DNA of 56,804 bases from JBFWUW01 sp050247075 (GTDB lineage: Bacteria > Planctomycetota > Planctomycetia > Pirellulales > JBFWUW01). Numbering within the stretch: position 1 is the first letter of the stretch; every line of letters starts with the position of its first letter. Both the position numbers and the translations under genes were made by a program. Location: the NCBI GenBank assembly GCA_050247075.1, contig JBFWUW010000048.1, positions 1-56,804 of the forward strand, read 5' to 3'. This document shows, in pieces, positions 34,874-44,400 of this stretch. A model generated the notes under the pieces. The model made no database searches. It was not told the origin of the DNA and saw nothing but the letters and a program-made list of their open reading frames with translations.

Positions 34874-37042
34874 GTGAGATTCACTTGGGTTCGTGCTGGT
34901 GTCGTCGTTGGATTTTCCGCGTTGGTCATGTGTTCCGCCTTGGTGTGGGCTGCCAAGCCAGACCGGAGTCCCAAGCCGGCCGATGAAAAGGCTGCTCCGC
35001 TGGTCGAAGTTGATCGCTTGATTGCGATGGAGAATGCCGACCGCAAAGTTCAGTCGGCACCCGTTATCGACGACTTGGCCTTCTTGCGTCGCGTGACGAT
35101 TGACATTGTTGGCCGCATTCCCACCGAGTCGGAAATCCGCGATTTTATGGCCGCCCCCCAGGCCGAGCGCCGCTCCGCCGTGATTGACCGCTTGCTTCAG
35201 GATGACCGGTTTGCCGATCGCTGGACGGTATTCTATTCCGACATGTTGCGTATCCGCTCGTATACGGATGGCGGCTATCAGCTATCGGCCTTCGTGCATC
35301 AAGCGACGAAAGAAGGTATGCCTTACGATGTCATGTGCCGCCAGCTAATTTCGGCCAATGGCAAGGCGGGCCGCGTGCCAGAGGTGGGCTTTATCTTGGG
35401 CGACAATGCTGACCCGATGGCCATGGCTGGGGTCACTTCCCAAGTCTTCATGGGGATTCGCATTGCATGTGCGCAGTGCCACGATCACCCCTTCGATGTG
35501 TGGACTCGCGAGCAGTTTTATGGGTTGGCTGCTTATTTCGGCAAGACGCGCCGTATTGAGAGCCAGTTGACTCGGGCTGTCTACACCACCGAAGCCGATC
35601 AGACGGTTATTCTTTGGCCTCCTGAGGATAAGGCGGATGGGGCGGAGCGTTCGCCCGTGTCGCCGAAGTTCCCGTTTGAAATGCAAGACGCCAGTGAAAC
35701 CGCTCAGCATTTGGTGCGGTTGGTTAAATTGCGTGAAGCGAAAGCCCGGACGGGTGAAGACCAATCGGAAGGGCCTTCCCTCGACGATTTGTTGGCCGAT
35801 GCCAGCAGCCGCGTGAAGAAGCGTACCGCCGGCGCTGGCGAAGAGGCTTTTGATGTTGCCAGCGAAGCCAAGACCGACGCTGCAAACCTCAAGGTTCACG
35901 ATGACTTGTACCAAGCCAGCCAGCTTCGCCGCGAACTGGCCGAGTTTGTCACCAATCCTCGTAATCGGTTTTTCTCCAAGAACCTGGTGAACCGCTTGTG
36001 GGCCGATTTGATCGGTCGCGGATTTGTTGAGCCGATTGATGATTTCAGCGCAGAGAACACCCCCAGCCACCCGCAAACATTGGACTACTTGGCGGATGAG
36101 TTTGTCGCCAGCGGGTTTGATCTGCGGACGGTGATTCGTCTGATTACCAACAGCCAAACGTACCAGCGCGGCCGGTTGTTGGATGTTGACGAGGCGACTC
36201 GGCAAGCCGCTGAAGAAGCGTTTGTCTCGTTGCCCATGCGGCGCATGTTGAGCGAGTCGCTGTTCGACAGCATCGTGCAGGCCGGGCACTTGTTTGATGT
36301 GAAGTATCCAGCGGGTGCCAACATCCGCACGATCCGCAATCTGGTGCGGATTCCGGTTGAAGATGACGCCGAGAAGCTTTCCAATCTCAGTATTGCCGAC
36401 AAGAAAATCGCCGCCAAACGGATGGAGGCGATGAAAAAGTCGATGGTGGTGCAAAGTTCCGGTTACGACCTGGAGTCGGCCATTGAGGTCGATTTTGCCG
36501 AGGTGCTGGCCATGAGCGGCGACGAGCCGGAAGTCGACAAGATGAACATCATGTCTGACGAGGAAATCGAGGCGATGGAAATGTCGAGCGAAGCCATGAC
36601 TCGGCAACGCTACATCGAACGGTTCGTGGAAGTCCAGGTTGATGACAATCCGCAGTTTGCCAGCGCCATGCGGATGGCTTCCCCCGCCGATCCATCGCAC
36701 TTCTTGAGGGTCTTTGGCCAGCCATCCCGCGATCAATTGGGCGAACACCGCGACGACCAATCGTCGATGCGTCAAGCCTTGATGATGCTCAACGGTCGTC
36801 TCACGCACGAAGCTTCCCGCGTGGGCGACCTGGAACCGATTCATCAGCTAATTGAAGGCAAGAAGGCCAATGTGGAAAAGGCCATTCAGCTTGCCTACCG
36901 TGAGATTTTGACACGCGAACCGTCGGCGGACGAAATCGCCGAAGGTTCAGAGATTGTCGCGGCGGGCGAAACCCCGCGCGATGGGCTGGCGGATCTGCGT
37001 TGGATTCTGTTCAACTGCCACGAGTTCCGCTATCTGCCGTAG
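34874..37042 (+). CDS. DUF1549-DUF1553 secreted protein without N-terminal cytochrome domain
   Basis: 722 aa with GTG start, fixed by AAGGAG seven bases upstream. A signal peptide (VVVGFSALVMCSALVWAAK) is followed directly by DUF1549 (VDRLIAMENADRK, LAFLRRVTIDIVGRIPTESEI, CAQCHDHPFDVWTREQFYGLAAYFGK) and then DUF1553 (RRELAEFVTNPRNRFFSKNLVNRLWADLIGRGFVEPIDDFSAEN, PMRRMLSESLFDSIVQAG). Compared with the homologue at 14053 it has no PSCyt1 CxxCH domain at the front, and it carries an acidic, Met-rich insertion near residues 500-580 (MSGDEPEVDKMNIMSDEEIEAMEMSSEAMT). The C-terminal part resembles the DUF1553 end. It pairs with the DUF1501 gene 90 bp downstream. Confidence 0.95.
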   Translation: MRFTWVRAGVVVGFSALVMCSALVWAAKPDRSPKPADEKAAPLVEVDRLIAMENADRKVQSAPVIDDLAFLRRVTIDIVGRIPTESEIRDFMAAPQAERRSAVIDRLLQDDRFADRWTVFYSDMLRIRSYTDGGYQLSAFVHQATKEGMPYDVMCRQLISANGKAGRVPEVGFILGDNADPMAMAGVTSQVFMGIRIACAQCHDHPFDVWTREQFYGLAAYFGKTRRIESQLTRAVYTTEADQTVILWPPEDKADGAERSPVSPKFPFEMQDASETAQHLVRLVKLREAKARTGEDQSEGPSLDDLLADASSRVKKRTAGAGEEAFDVASEAKTDAANLKVHDDLYQASQLRRELAEFVTNPRNRFFSKNLVNRLWADLIGRGFVEPIDDFSAENTPSHPQTLDYLADEFVASGFDLRTVIRLITNSQTYQRGRLLDVDEATRQAAEEAFVSLPMRRMLSESLFDSIVQAGHLFDVKYPAGANIRTIRNLVRIPVEDDAEKLSNLSIADKKIAAKRMEAMKKSMVVQSSGYDLESAIEVDFAEVLAMSGDEPEVDKMNIMSDEEIEAMEMSSEAMTRQRYIERFVEVQVDDNPQFASAMRMASPADPSHFLRVFGQPSRDQLGEHRDDQSSMRQALMMLNGRLTHEASRVGDLEPIHQLIEGKKANVEKAIQLAYREILTREPSADEIAEGSEIVAAGETPRDGLADLRWILFNCHEFRYLP

Positions 37043-37132
37043 TACTTGTTCCAGAGGTCTGAAGGATCGCTTGTTTCATTGCATCGAGAACACCTGCATC
37101 GTTCGCACAACCGCAAGTTAAGGAGTTGCCTC

Positions 37133-38401
37133 ATGTCGAGTTGCCTGGACTATAAACTGACGCGCCGTTCCATGATGGGCCGTACTACGGCTGCCGGTGC
37201 CGCCACGTTCCTGGGATTTCAGGTTCGTGACCTGTTTGCCTATGCCGGCACTGCCGGCGCACCAACCGCCGAGCATGTCATTCTGTTTTGGAATGGCGGT
37301 GGTATGAGCCACATCGACACCTGGGATCCCAAGCCTGGCCGTCCGACGCAGGGCGAGTTCATGCCGATTCAAACCTCGGTGCCAGGCATCTCCATTTCGG
37401 AGATTCTGCCCCAGGTTGCCAAGCAGATGCACCACATTTCGCTGATTCGTTCCATCGCCGGCACCAACGGCGATCACGGTCGGGCGACCTACCAGTTGCA
37501 GACCAGTTACAACCAAACCCCCAATGTCGTCCACCCCGGCATGGGCTCGGTTGTCGTTCACGAGCGTGAGCGGATGGGTGATCTGCCCGCCTACATCACG
37601 ATTAGCGGTCAGGCTCCACGGGCCAGTTACCTGGGGCAAAGCTGTGAGGCTTACTTCATTGGCCGTCCTGGCGAGCGTGATCCTTACTTGGCTTTCCCGT
37701 CGGGTATTGCCCAGGAACGCGGCGACAAGCGGTTGGATATTTTGGCCCGCGTCAACAAGCGATTCGCGGCCAAGGTGCCCAATCCCAAGCTGGATGCCAC
37801 GCAGACCTCGGTCAAGGAGGCCGTCGATCTGATGCGCAGCCCTGCCTTGGACGCTTTCGACCTGGACAAAGAGAAGCCAGGCAATATCGAACGTTACGGC
37901 GAAAACGCCTTCGGCCGCGGCTGCTTGTTGGCCAAGCGTCTGGTCGAGACCGGCGTGCGGTTCGTGCAGATTAACCGCGGCGGGTTCGACGTTCACCAGA
38001 ACGCCTTCCCGGCCATGCGGGCGCATGGCGACGAGATGGACCCAGCGATTGGTTCGCTGATCGCCGATCTGGCGGCCAGCGGCAAGCTGGAAAAGACCTT
38101 AATTATCATGCTCAGCGAATTTGGCCGCACCCCGCGCATCAACGACAACGAAGGCCGCGACCACCACGCGCCGGTCTTTAGCTGCATGATGGCTGGCGGT
38201 GGCGTTCGCGGCGGCCAGGTCATTGGTTCGTCCGATGAGGACGGCCACCTGCCCAAGGATCGTCCCGTCCAAGTCGCGGACATCCATGCCAGCGTCTGCC
38301 AGGCATTGGGGATCAACTACACGAAGGAAGTCATGACCCCGTTGCAACGGCCCATGAAGTTGGTCGATGGCGGCACTCCGGTTTCGGAATTGTTCGCTTA
38401 A
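37133..38401 (+). CDS. DUF1501 family protein (third of three)
   Basis: 422 aa from MSSCLDYKLTRRSMM, set by AAGGAG seven bases upstream (37120-37125); the longer frame to 37046 lacks a site. Tat-like signal LTRRSMMGRTTAAGAATFLGF. DUF1501 marks: HVILFWNGGGMSHIDTWDPKP, RSIAGTNGDHGRATYQLQT, FVQINRGGFDVHQN, MLSEFGRTPRINDNEGRDHH, and VCQALGINYTKEV near the end. It is the cleanest of the three DUF1501 proteins here. It is followed by an intrinsic terminator, so the DUF1549/DUF1553-DUF1501 pair is a two-gene operon. Confidence 0.96.
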   Translation: MSSCLDYKLTRRSMMGRTTAAGAATFLGFQVRDLFAYAGTAGAPTAEHVILFWNGGGMSHIDTWDPKPGRPTQGEFMPIQTSVPGISISEILPQVAKQMHHISLIRSIAGTNGDHGRATYQLQTSYNQTPNVVHPGMGSVVVHERERMGDLPAYITISGQAPRASYLGQSCEAYFIGRPGERDPYLAFPSGIAQERGDKRLDILARVNKRFAAKVPNPKLDATQTSVKEAVDLMRSPALDAFDLDKEKPGNIERYGENAFGRGCLLAKRLVETGVRFVQINRGGFDVHQNAFPAMRAHGDEMDPAIGSLIADLAASGKLEKTLIIMLSEFGRTPRINDNEGRDHHAPVFSCMMAGGGVRGGQVIGSSDEDGHLPKDRPVQVADIHASVCQALGINYTKEVMTPLQRPMKLVDGGTPVSELFA

Positions 38402-38773
38402 GTAGCAAGTTATTGTCTTGGCAGTTGCCTGGTTCAAGCCGCGAAATGCTCCATTAGCGGCTTGAAGCTTGCCAGTAATTCGGTTTCAGACGCTGGAACT
38501 GGTCATGGGGCCGGTTCCAGCGTTTTTTTTGGTTCGCTCGCCAGTAGACTTGCCCCCATTTGCCTCCCCCGCCGCGGTTGTTTTCAGTCGTAACACCGTA
38601 ACCTTTTGACGATTGCGACAACTCTTCTTGCGAAGTCACTCTTGGCAGATTAGCTTGGATTAATACCGCCAAACACATTGACGCGCCCAAACACGCGTCG
38701 GGCAAGGTGCCGGGCAAGCATCTTGTTTCGTAAAGCACCTGTTCTTGGAAAGCAGCCTATCGTGGAATGCACC
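38402..38773. other. Intergenic region with terminator and presumed promoter
   Basis: 372 bp between the DUF1501 gene and the TPR/Exb locus. The first third ends in the strong terminator at 38491-38530. The rest must contain the promoter of the downstream locus; hexamers such as TTGACG near 38606 are seen but without a well-spaced -10. No gene is apparent. Confidence 0.55.
38491..38530 (+). terminator. Rho-independent terminator of the DUF1549-DUF1501 operon
   Basis: Stem arms CGCTGGAAC (38491-38499) and GTTCCAGCG (38514-38522), further extended by GG/CC pairs inside, followed directly by eight T residues. Textbook intrinsic terminator about 90 bp after the DUF1501 stop. Confidence 0.92.
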
Positions 38774-41245
38774 ATGCGAAAGATCGTTCGTCCTGCCGGA
38801 TTGGGATTGGCCCTATGGGGCGTGGCGCTGTTGGGTGCCGTTCAGCTTGGCCGGGCACAGGAAGAAAAGCCCGCCACCCCCGAACGTGGTTCTTTGGTGG
38901 AAGACCGTGCCGCTCGCAAGCTGTTGGAAGCCGGCGATGCCCGTCTGGACGCGGACGAAGCCACCAAAGCCGTGGAGGTTTGGCAATCGGTGATCGAGCG
39001 CTATCCGCGCAGCAAGGTGCGGTACGAGGCTCACATGCGATTGGGCAACTACTTGCTCAATCGCGAGCGTGCCTATGACCGAGCTCGCACCCATTTTGAG
39101 GCCGCTGCCGCTGAAGAGAACCGCGATGAGGCACAGCGGGCGGAAGCCACGCTGAACATGGGCGTCTGCTTTTTTGAGGCGGCCAATTACGGCCGCTCTT
39201 TCAAGATCATGCGGGACGTGATCGAACAGTTTCCGGTGAGCAAGCAAGTCAACCAAGCTTACTATTACATTGGATTGGGGCACTTCCGCCTGGGCCACTA
39301 CAGCCGGGCCATTCAAGCGCTGGAGAAGGTCGGCACCGCCATGGGGGCCGAGGACGAAGACACCGGCCCCAAGGCCGAGCGGGTTGAAGCCGGCAAGCGG
39401 CTGTTCGTGAAGATTGAAGATGCCGACTTGGCTGTTCTCGATATCGACCAGACCGTGAAGGTTTTGTGCGAGACGGTCGATGGCGACAAGGAAACGGTCG
39501 AGTGCTACCCAGTCGGCCGCAACGTGCGGATTGTACTCGGTTCCATTCAGACCAGCCTGGGAAAGCCGCAAGCCGAAAACGGCCAGCTAGAACTGCGCGG
39601 GGGCGAGACGGTCAAGGTCTCGTATGTAGATTCGCACACTTCCGACCGCCAGTTTGACAGGCCCGTCTTGAAGGAGATTCAAGTCGTGGGCAATGCCGTG
39701 GTGCGTGTCACGGACGGTGCCTACAGCGAGGCCTTGCAGGGAATCGTGTTGGAGAAGGGGGTCAATATCGAAATCATCGACGCCGATTTCGACCTCACCG
39801 ACGAAGCCGACGAATTGACGGCCATGGTGGAACTCTACCGCGAAAAGACTCCCGAGGAGATCGACCAGGAAGTGGCGGCGATAGCGGCGGGTCGCCAGCC
39901 CGACGGTACGGCTCCCGCCGACCAGCCGCTCAGTGAGGAACTAAACGCCGAGGAAGAAATCGAACGCTTCAAACTGATCGACCGAGTTGAAGTTAAATTG
40001 GTGGAAGTTCGCGTTCAACGCGACGCTCCGACCTTGCCGGCCGAAGAGGGGGACGCCGACCCGTCCGCGGTCCCTGCAGTGCCAGCGGTCCAGGCGCAGG
40101 CCGCGCCAGTCGCTCAGGATGGCAAAAAAGCACCCGTCGCCAAAGAGGAAGGTGAGGAAGCCAGCGATGAGCCAGTCGCCGCCAGCCCCACGCCCGCCTC
40201 GGCGGATGACAAGTCCATCCATAGCGGTGTTTTCCGGGCCATCATTCCGTTGGTTCGCGCGGACGAGGTGGTGGAGGGTGATGACACGCTGCAAGCCCAG
40301 CCTAACGACATTGTGCAGATCAACCATGTGGATGAACTGAGCATGCGTGCTGGGACGGCCACGGTTGTCGCCAAGGCCCGCTGTCTGGAAGGCAATCTGG
40401 CCGGTGTCCGCGTCACGCGGGCGGAGATTTCCGACCAGGAATTGCATTTGCAAACGCAGCTCAAAACGGCCGACGCTTTGACCAACATCGGCAGCCGTTA
40501 CAAGGAGTTCGGCCTGAAGACCAACGCCCAGGCCAAGTACGAGCAAGCTCTGCAAATGTGCGAAAGCGTTAGCGACGACGCCCAGAAGCTTGGCGGACGG
40601 CTGCTTGAGGATACTTACGTGCAATTGTGGCGCATCTACTACGAGATGGACAATCTGGACCTGGCTGCCGCCATGTGCCAACGCTTGCAGCGGGAATTTC
40701 CCGAAAGCGGCTTTGTGGATGATGCCTTGCTGCAACTGGCCGATGTGGCTCGCAAGCAGGGTGACATCCAACGGGCGATCGGAATTTACAGTCGGCTGGT
40801 CAACATGCCGACCAGTCAGTTGCGCGGCGATGCTCAATTTGGCATTGCCGAATGTTACGAGCAAATGGCCGCGGCGGCCCCGGAAGGGCCCGGCGCAGCG
40901 CAGTTGTACGACCGCGCTTTCAATGAATACAAGCGCGTGTTTGAAGCCTATCCCGATAGTGGCCGCGTTGGCGAAGCCGTGTCGAAAATGGCTAACTACT
41001 ACTATCAACAAAAGGACTACGCACGGGCGATCGACACGTTTGAAACCGTGTTGGCCAACCATCCCGACGCCAAGTTCTTGGATGTGATTCTCTTTAACTA
41101 CGGACGGTGCCTGTATCGCATGGAGCGCAAAGGAGAGGCCCGGCGGCAATTCGACCAATTGATCGCCGAGTTCCCAGAGAGCCCGCTGGCCGCTGACGCC
41201 AAGAAGATTTCCGAAGCGTTGGCCAAGGCCACGGCCCAACCATAG
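38774..41245 (+). CDS. Exported TPR protein with acidic beta-modules, first gene of the Exb locus
   Basis: 823 aa from MRKIVRPAGLGLALWGVAL, a signal peptide ending RAQ; the longer frame upstream is not credible. Residues about 40-200 are TPR-like (RKLLEAGDARLDADEATKAVEVWQSVIERYPRS, YYYIGLGHFRLGHYSRAIQALEKV). Residues about 209-293 form one acidic beta-module (LFVKIEDADLAVLDIDQTVKVLCETVDGD ... GGETVKVSYVDS). A second spans about 329-539 (VNIEIIDADFDLTDEADE ... SGVFRAIIPL ... PNDIVQINHVDE), interrupted by an Ala/Pro/Glu-rich stretch. Residues about 573-823 are TPRs of the CpoB/YbgF/BamD kind (YPDSGRVGEAVSKMANYYYQQKDYARAIDTFETVLANHPDA). Periplasmic scaffold; it shares the module with the giant protein that follows. 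Confidence 0.88.
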   Translation: MRKIVRPAGLGLALWGVALLGAVQLGRAQEEKPATPERGSLVEDRAARKLLEAGDARLDADEATKAVEVWQSVIERYPRSKVRYEAHMRLGNYLLNRERAYDRARTHFEAAAAEENRDEAQRAEATLNMGVCFFEAANYGRSFKIMRDVIEQFPVSKQVNQAYYYIGLGHFRLGHYSRAIQALEKVGTAMGAEDEDTGPKAERVEAGKRLFVKIEDADLAVLDIDQTVKVLCETVDGDKETVECYPVGRNVRIVLGSIQTSLGKPQAENGQLELRGGETVKVSYVDSHTSDRQFDRPVLKEIQVVGNAVVRVTDGAYSEALQGIVLEKGVNIEIIDADFDLTDEADELTAMVELYREKTPEEIDQEVAAIAAGRQPDGTAPADQPLSEELNAEEEIERFKLIDRVEVKLVEVRVQRDAPTLPAEEGDADPSAVPAVPAVQAQAAPVAQDGKKAPVAKEEGEEASDEPVAASPTPASADDKSIHSGVFRAIIPLVRADEVVEGDDTLQAQPNDIVQINHVDELSMRAGTATVVAKARCLEGNLAGVRVTRAEISDQELHLQTQLKTADALTNIGSRYKEFGLKTNAQAKYEQALQMCESVSDDAQKLGGRLLEDTYVQLWRIYYEMDNLDLAAAMCQRLQREFPESGFVDDALLQLADVARKQGDIQRAIGIYSRLVNMPTSQLRGDAQFGIAECYEQMAAAAPEGPGAAQLYDRAFNEYKRVFEAYPDSGRVGEAVSKMANYYYQQKDYARAIDTFETVLANHPDAKFLDVILFNYGRCLYRMERKGEARRQFDQLIAEFPESPLAADAKKISEALAKATAQP

Positions 41246-41474
41246 CCGTTGGAATTGCGAATTCATTGAGTGTAATGGCTGGCCGGCATGGCCCGCCGGG
41301 CGCAAGGCAAAATGCCAGGATGGCATGGCCTTGTCTTGGTGATCCACCGGCCATCCGCGAACAGGACTTGCTGATTTTCCTACCCGCCTGCCCGCCTCGC
41401 GGCACTGGGGGATGGATCCTTCGCCGTCGAACCGTAACTTATTCTTAACCTCCCAGGACAGGAACGAACGTCAT

Positions 41475-44400
41475 ATGCGACGCCTTTGCCTGACACTGTT
41501 TGCCTGCAGCCTTGTGTTTGCATGCTCCGCCCGTGCCCAAGAAGCCGCCGAACAACCCGCCGCTGATCCCGCAGCCGATGCTGCTGTCGATGAGATCGGC
41601 CAACAGGCGGCCCAGCTTGAAGCTGAGTTAGGCAAGCTTCGCGACAGTTCGCCCGAAGCGGCCGAACTATTGTTGCAGTTGATCGACCTCTATCACTCGG
41701 ACGGCCGGGTGTTTGGCCTGATCCGCAGCGGCGAGAAATTCGTCAATAACCATCCGCTGCACCCCCAGCACGGCGCGGCGATGGTCAAGCTGATCGACGG
41801 CCTGCAGGCGGTTGCCCGCAACAAAGAGATCGTGGGGAATTGCCGGCAGTTCTTGATCCGCTATCCCGAGTCGGCCGAGTGCGCCCGGCTCGAGCAAGTG
41901 ATCGCCGACACGTTGGTGCAAATGAGCGAGCCGCTCCGCGCGGCCGAGGCCTATGAGGCTGTCTGGATGCGCCAGCCCACGGTTGAGACTGGCCGCCAGG
42001 CGGGTGTCAAAGCAGTGCAAAATTATGTGCTGGCGAACAATTTGGAAGGGTTCACCGGCGCTGCCAAACTGGCGGAGGCCATGTTGGACGCCTATCCTGC
42101 TGGCTCCTTTGCCACGTTGTGCGGACAGCAGGCCGTCACCGACTGGATTCGCGCTAGCCAGTGGGCCAAGAGCAATCTGGTAGGCGGCAAACTCCTCAGC
42201 AAGTGCCCACCGAAGGATCCCGAACAGCTTCGTCTGTTGCATATGCAGATGGGTGAGAATTATTCGCGGTTGGGCCAGCGGGCCAATGCCGTCGTCAGTT
42301 ACAAGGCCGCCCGGGCGATCACCGATTCCGCCTATTTGCAACGCCTGATCATCATCGAGCTTTACAACGGTGCCGCCACGGGGGCCGAGTTGGAGCCGCT
42401 GGTCAACGAGTATTTTCAGAAGCACGCCGACCGTGAAGATCGCTTCAATTTACGCAGCTACGTTGCCGTGGCTTATCTGCGAGATGGCGACAAGCCCAAG
42501 GCCCTGGCCATGATGGCCGAACTGCTCCCGTTTGATGCGGTCTCCAACAGCATCGCCTCGGTCTATGCCCGCGAAAACGGTATTGAGCCGGCGCAACTAG
42601 CTCAGACGGAGCAAGTCCTGACCGATGCCATCACCAAGAATGCAAATCATGCTAACTATCTGCGATACGTGCTGGGGCTGGAGCACGTTCGCGACCGCCA
42701 GAAAGACCTGCCAAGGGCGCGGCAGATTATCCGCGACATGCTGCTCAAGTCGCCTTCCAACGATAGCCATACGCAGCAGGGCTTGTATTGGCTGTTGTTG
42801 ACGGCACCCAGCGATGCTGAGTTTCAGGCGGATGTCACGGCGTTTCTCAAGGTACGGACCGAGAAATACCATTGGACCAGCCTGCGGCAGTATTTGCCGA
42901 ATTGGATTGCCGCCTACGCGCCCGACAAAGAACAAGGGGAGCGCGCCGCCTGGGCCAAGACCAAGCTTGACGAATCGGAACAACAGCCCTTTATCAAGGA
43001 TTGGCAAGCCACTGAGAACACCAATCGCGCCGTGGCCGATGCCGCCCGCGCCAAGTTGCTGGCCCCGGCCAGTTTGCCCAGCCTGAGCGATGAGCAAGCC
43101 AAACTGCTGTTCAACCAGTTGGGTTACAACTACTACTACCAGGGGACGCCGGAAGAGCGCGTCCGCTCGGCCACGGTCTACGGGGCCTTTGCGAAGAAGT
43201 TTCCGCAAGACTACCACGCGGCCTATTCGTATCTGTTTGGCGCCATTGGCTACGGGCCTCCAGAAGTAGCCAAGGAAGCCGCCTTGCACTTGCTGACCAT
43301 CGAGCCGATCGACGACCCCACCAACTACAATGCCTATTACATGTTGGTGCAAGCCGCGGATCGCAATATGGATGTCGATCTGCTCAAGCGCGCGTTGAGT
43401 TGGATCTTAAAGTCGCAGCAAAAGTTCGGTCTGGGCAATCTGACCTATTCAGACTCCATCGGCGATATTCTCGACAAGCATGGGCTGGCGGAAGAAGCCT
43501 TGGCCTTCTGGAAGAACGCCGCCAAGCAGGATTACAACAACAGCTATTCGCGCACCACGGCGGGACGCATTCTGGCCAAGCAAGAGCCCGAGGCTCGCAT
43601 CAAGTCGCTGCAGAACCTGGCGGTTTTGGATTGCGACTTTCACGGGGCCTACGCCATGCTGCTGGCCGATGAGTACCTCAAGGCCGGCGACTTGGACTCT
43701 TTTGAAAAAACGCTGAAAGCGACGCGGGCCAAACAACTGGAGCGGCCCTTCCGCGGTTGGGGCATTGAAGAGTATCCCACGCGGACGTGGGTTGATAACT
43801 ACCGCGCCGGCAAGGATTTTACTGATGCCCAGCGGTTGCAAGTGTTTACGGCGGTTCGCGATCTGAAAATGGGGCGGCCCTCGGCAATTGCCGGTCTGGC
43901 CATTTTGGAATTGCCGACAGAGACGCCGTTGCCCCCGACGGAACGCTTGATTGCGTACGCAAATGCATCCACCGAGGTTTACGATGCGTCGGACAGTTGG
44001 GACTGGCTCGCGCCGTATGCACAAGCCGCCATGATCCGCCGCGACTATACCGCAGTGGCGTCGCTGGTCAGCGCCATGCTGGTCAACATCCCCAACATCG
44101 ACCCAACCCGTTTGCAATCGGGCCGCGACATGGTTGCGCAAAGCTACGCCCGCATGGGTACGGTCGGCCTGTCAATCGATGAAAACAGCCCCATTGCCCC
44201 CTTGCTGCAAGCCGCCTTGTATTTGCGACTGGGGGACACGCGGTTGGCACTCGACGCATACACGAAGAACAAGCCGCTATTCGATGAGCACCGCAACGAA
44301 TTGCCGGTCGATCTGATTCTGTTTGTCTGTGACGGCCACATCGCGGCTGGCGGCGAAGAGAATTTTGAACGGGCGGAAGACATTCTGCGCAACTGGCTAG

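Noticed and set aside
35345..36844. Long minus-strand open frame (499 codons)
   Set aside because: Antisense shadow of the DUF1549-DUF1553 gene, which has clear motifs and a ribosome-binding site.
38678..38773. N-terminal extension of the 823-aa TPR protein
   Set aside because: Would put an Arg-rich stretch before an otherwise clear signal peptide.
39941..41347. Minus-strand open frame (468 codons)
   Set aside because: Antisense shadow of the 823-aa TPR gene; composition gives no domain.
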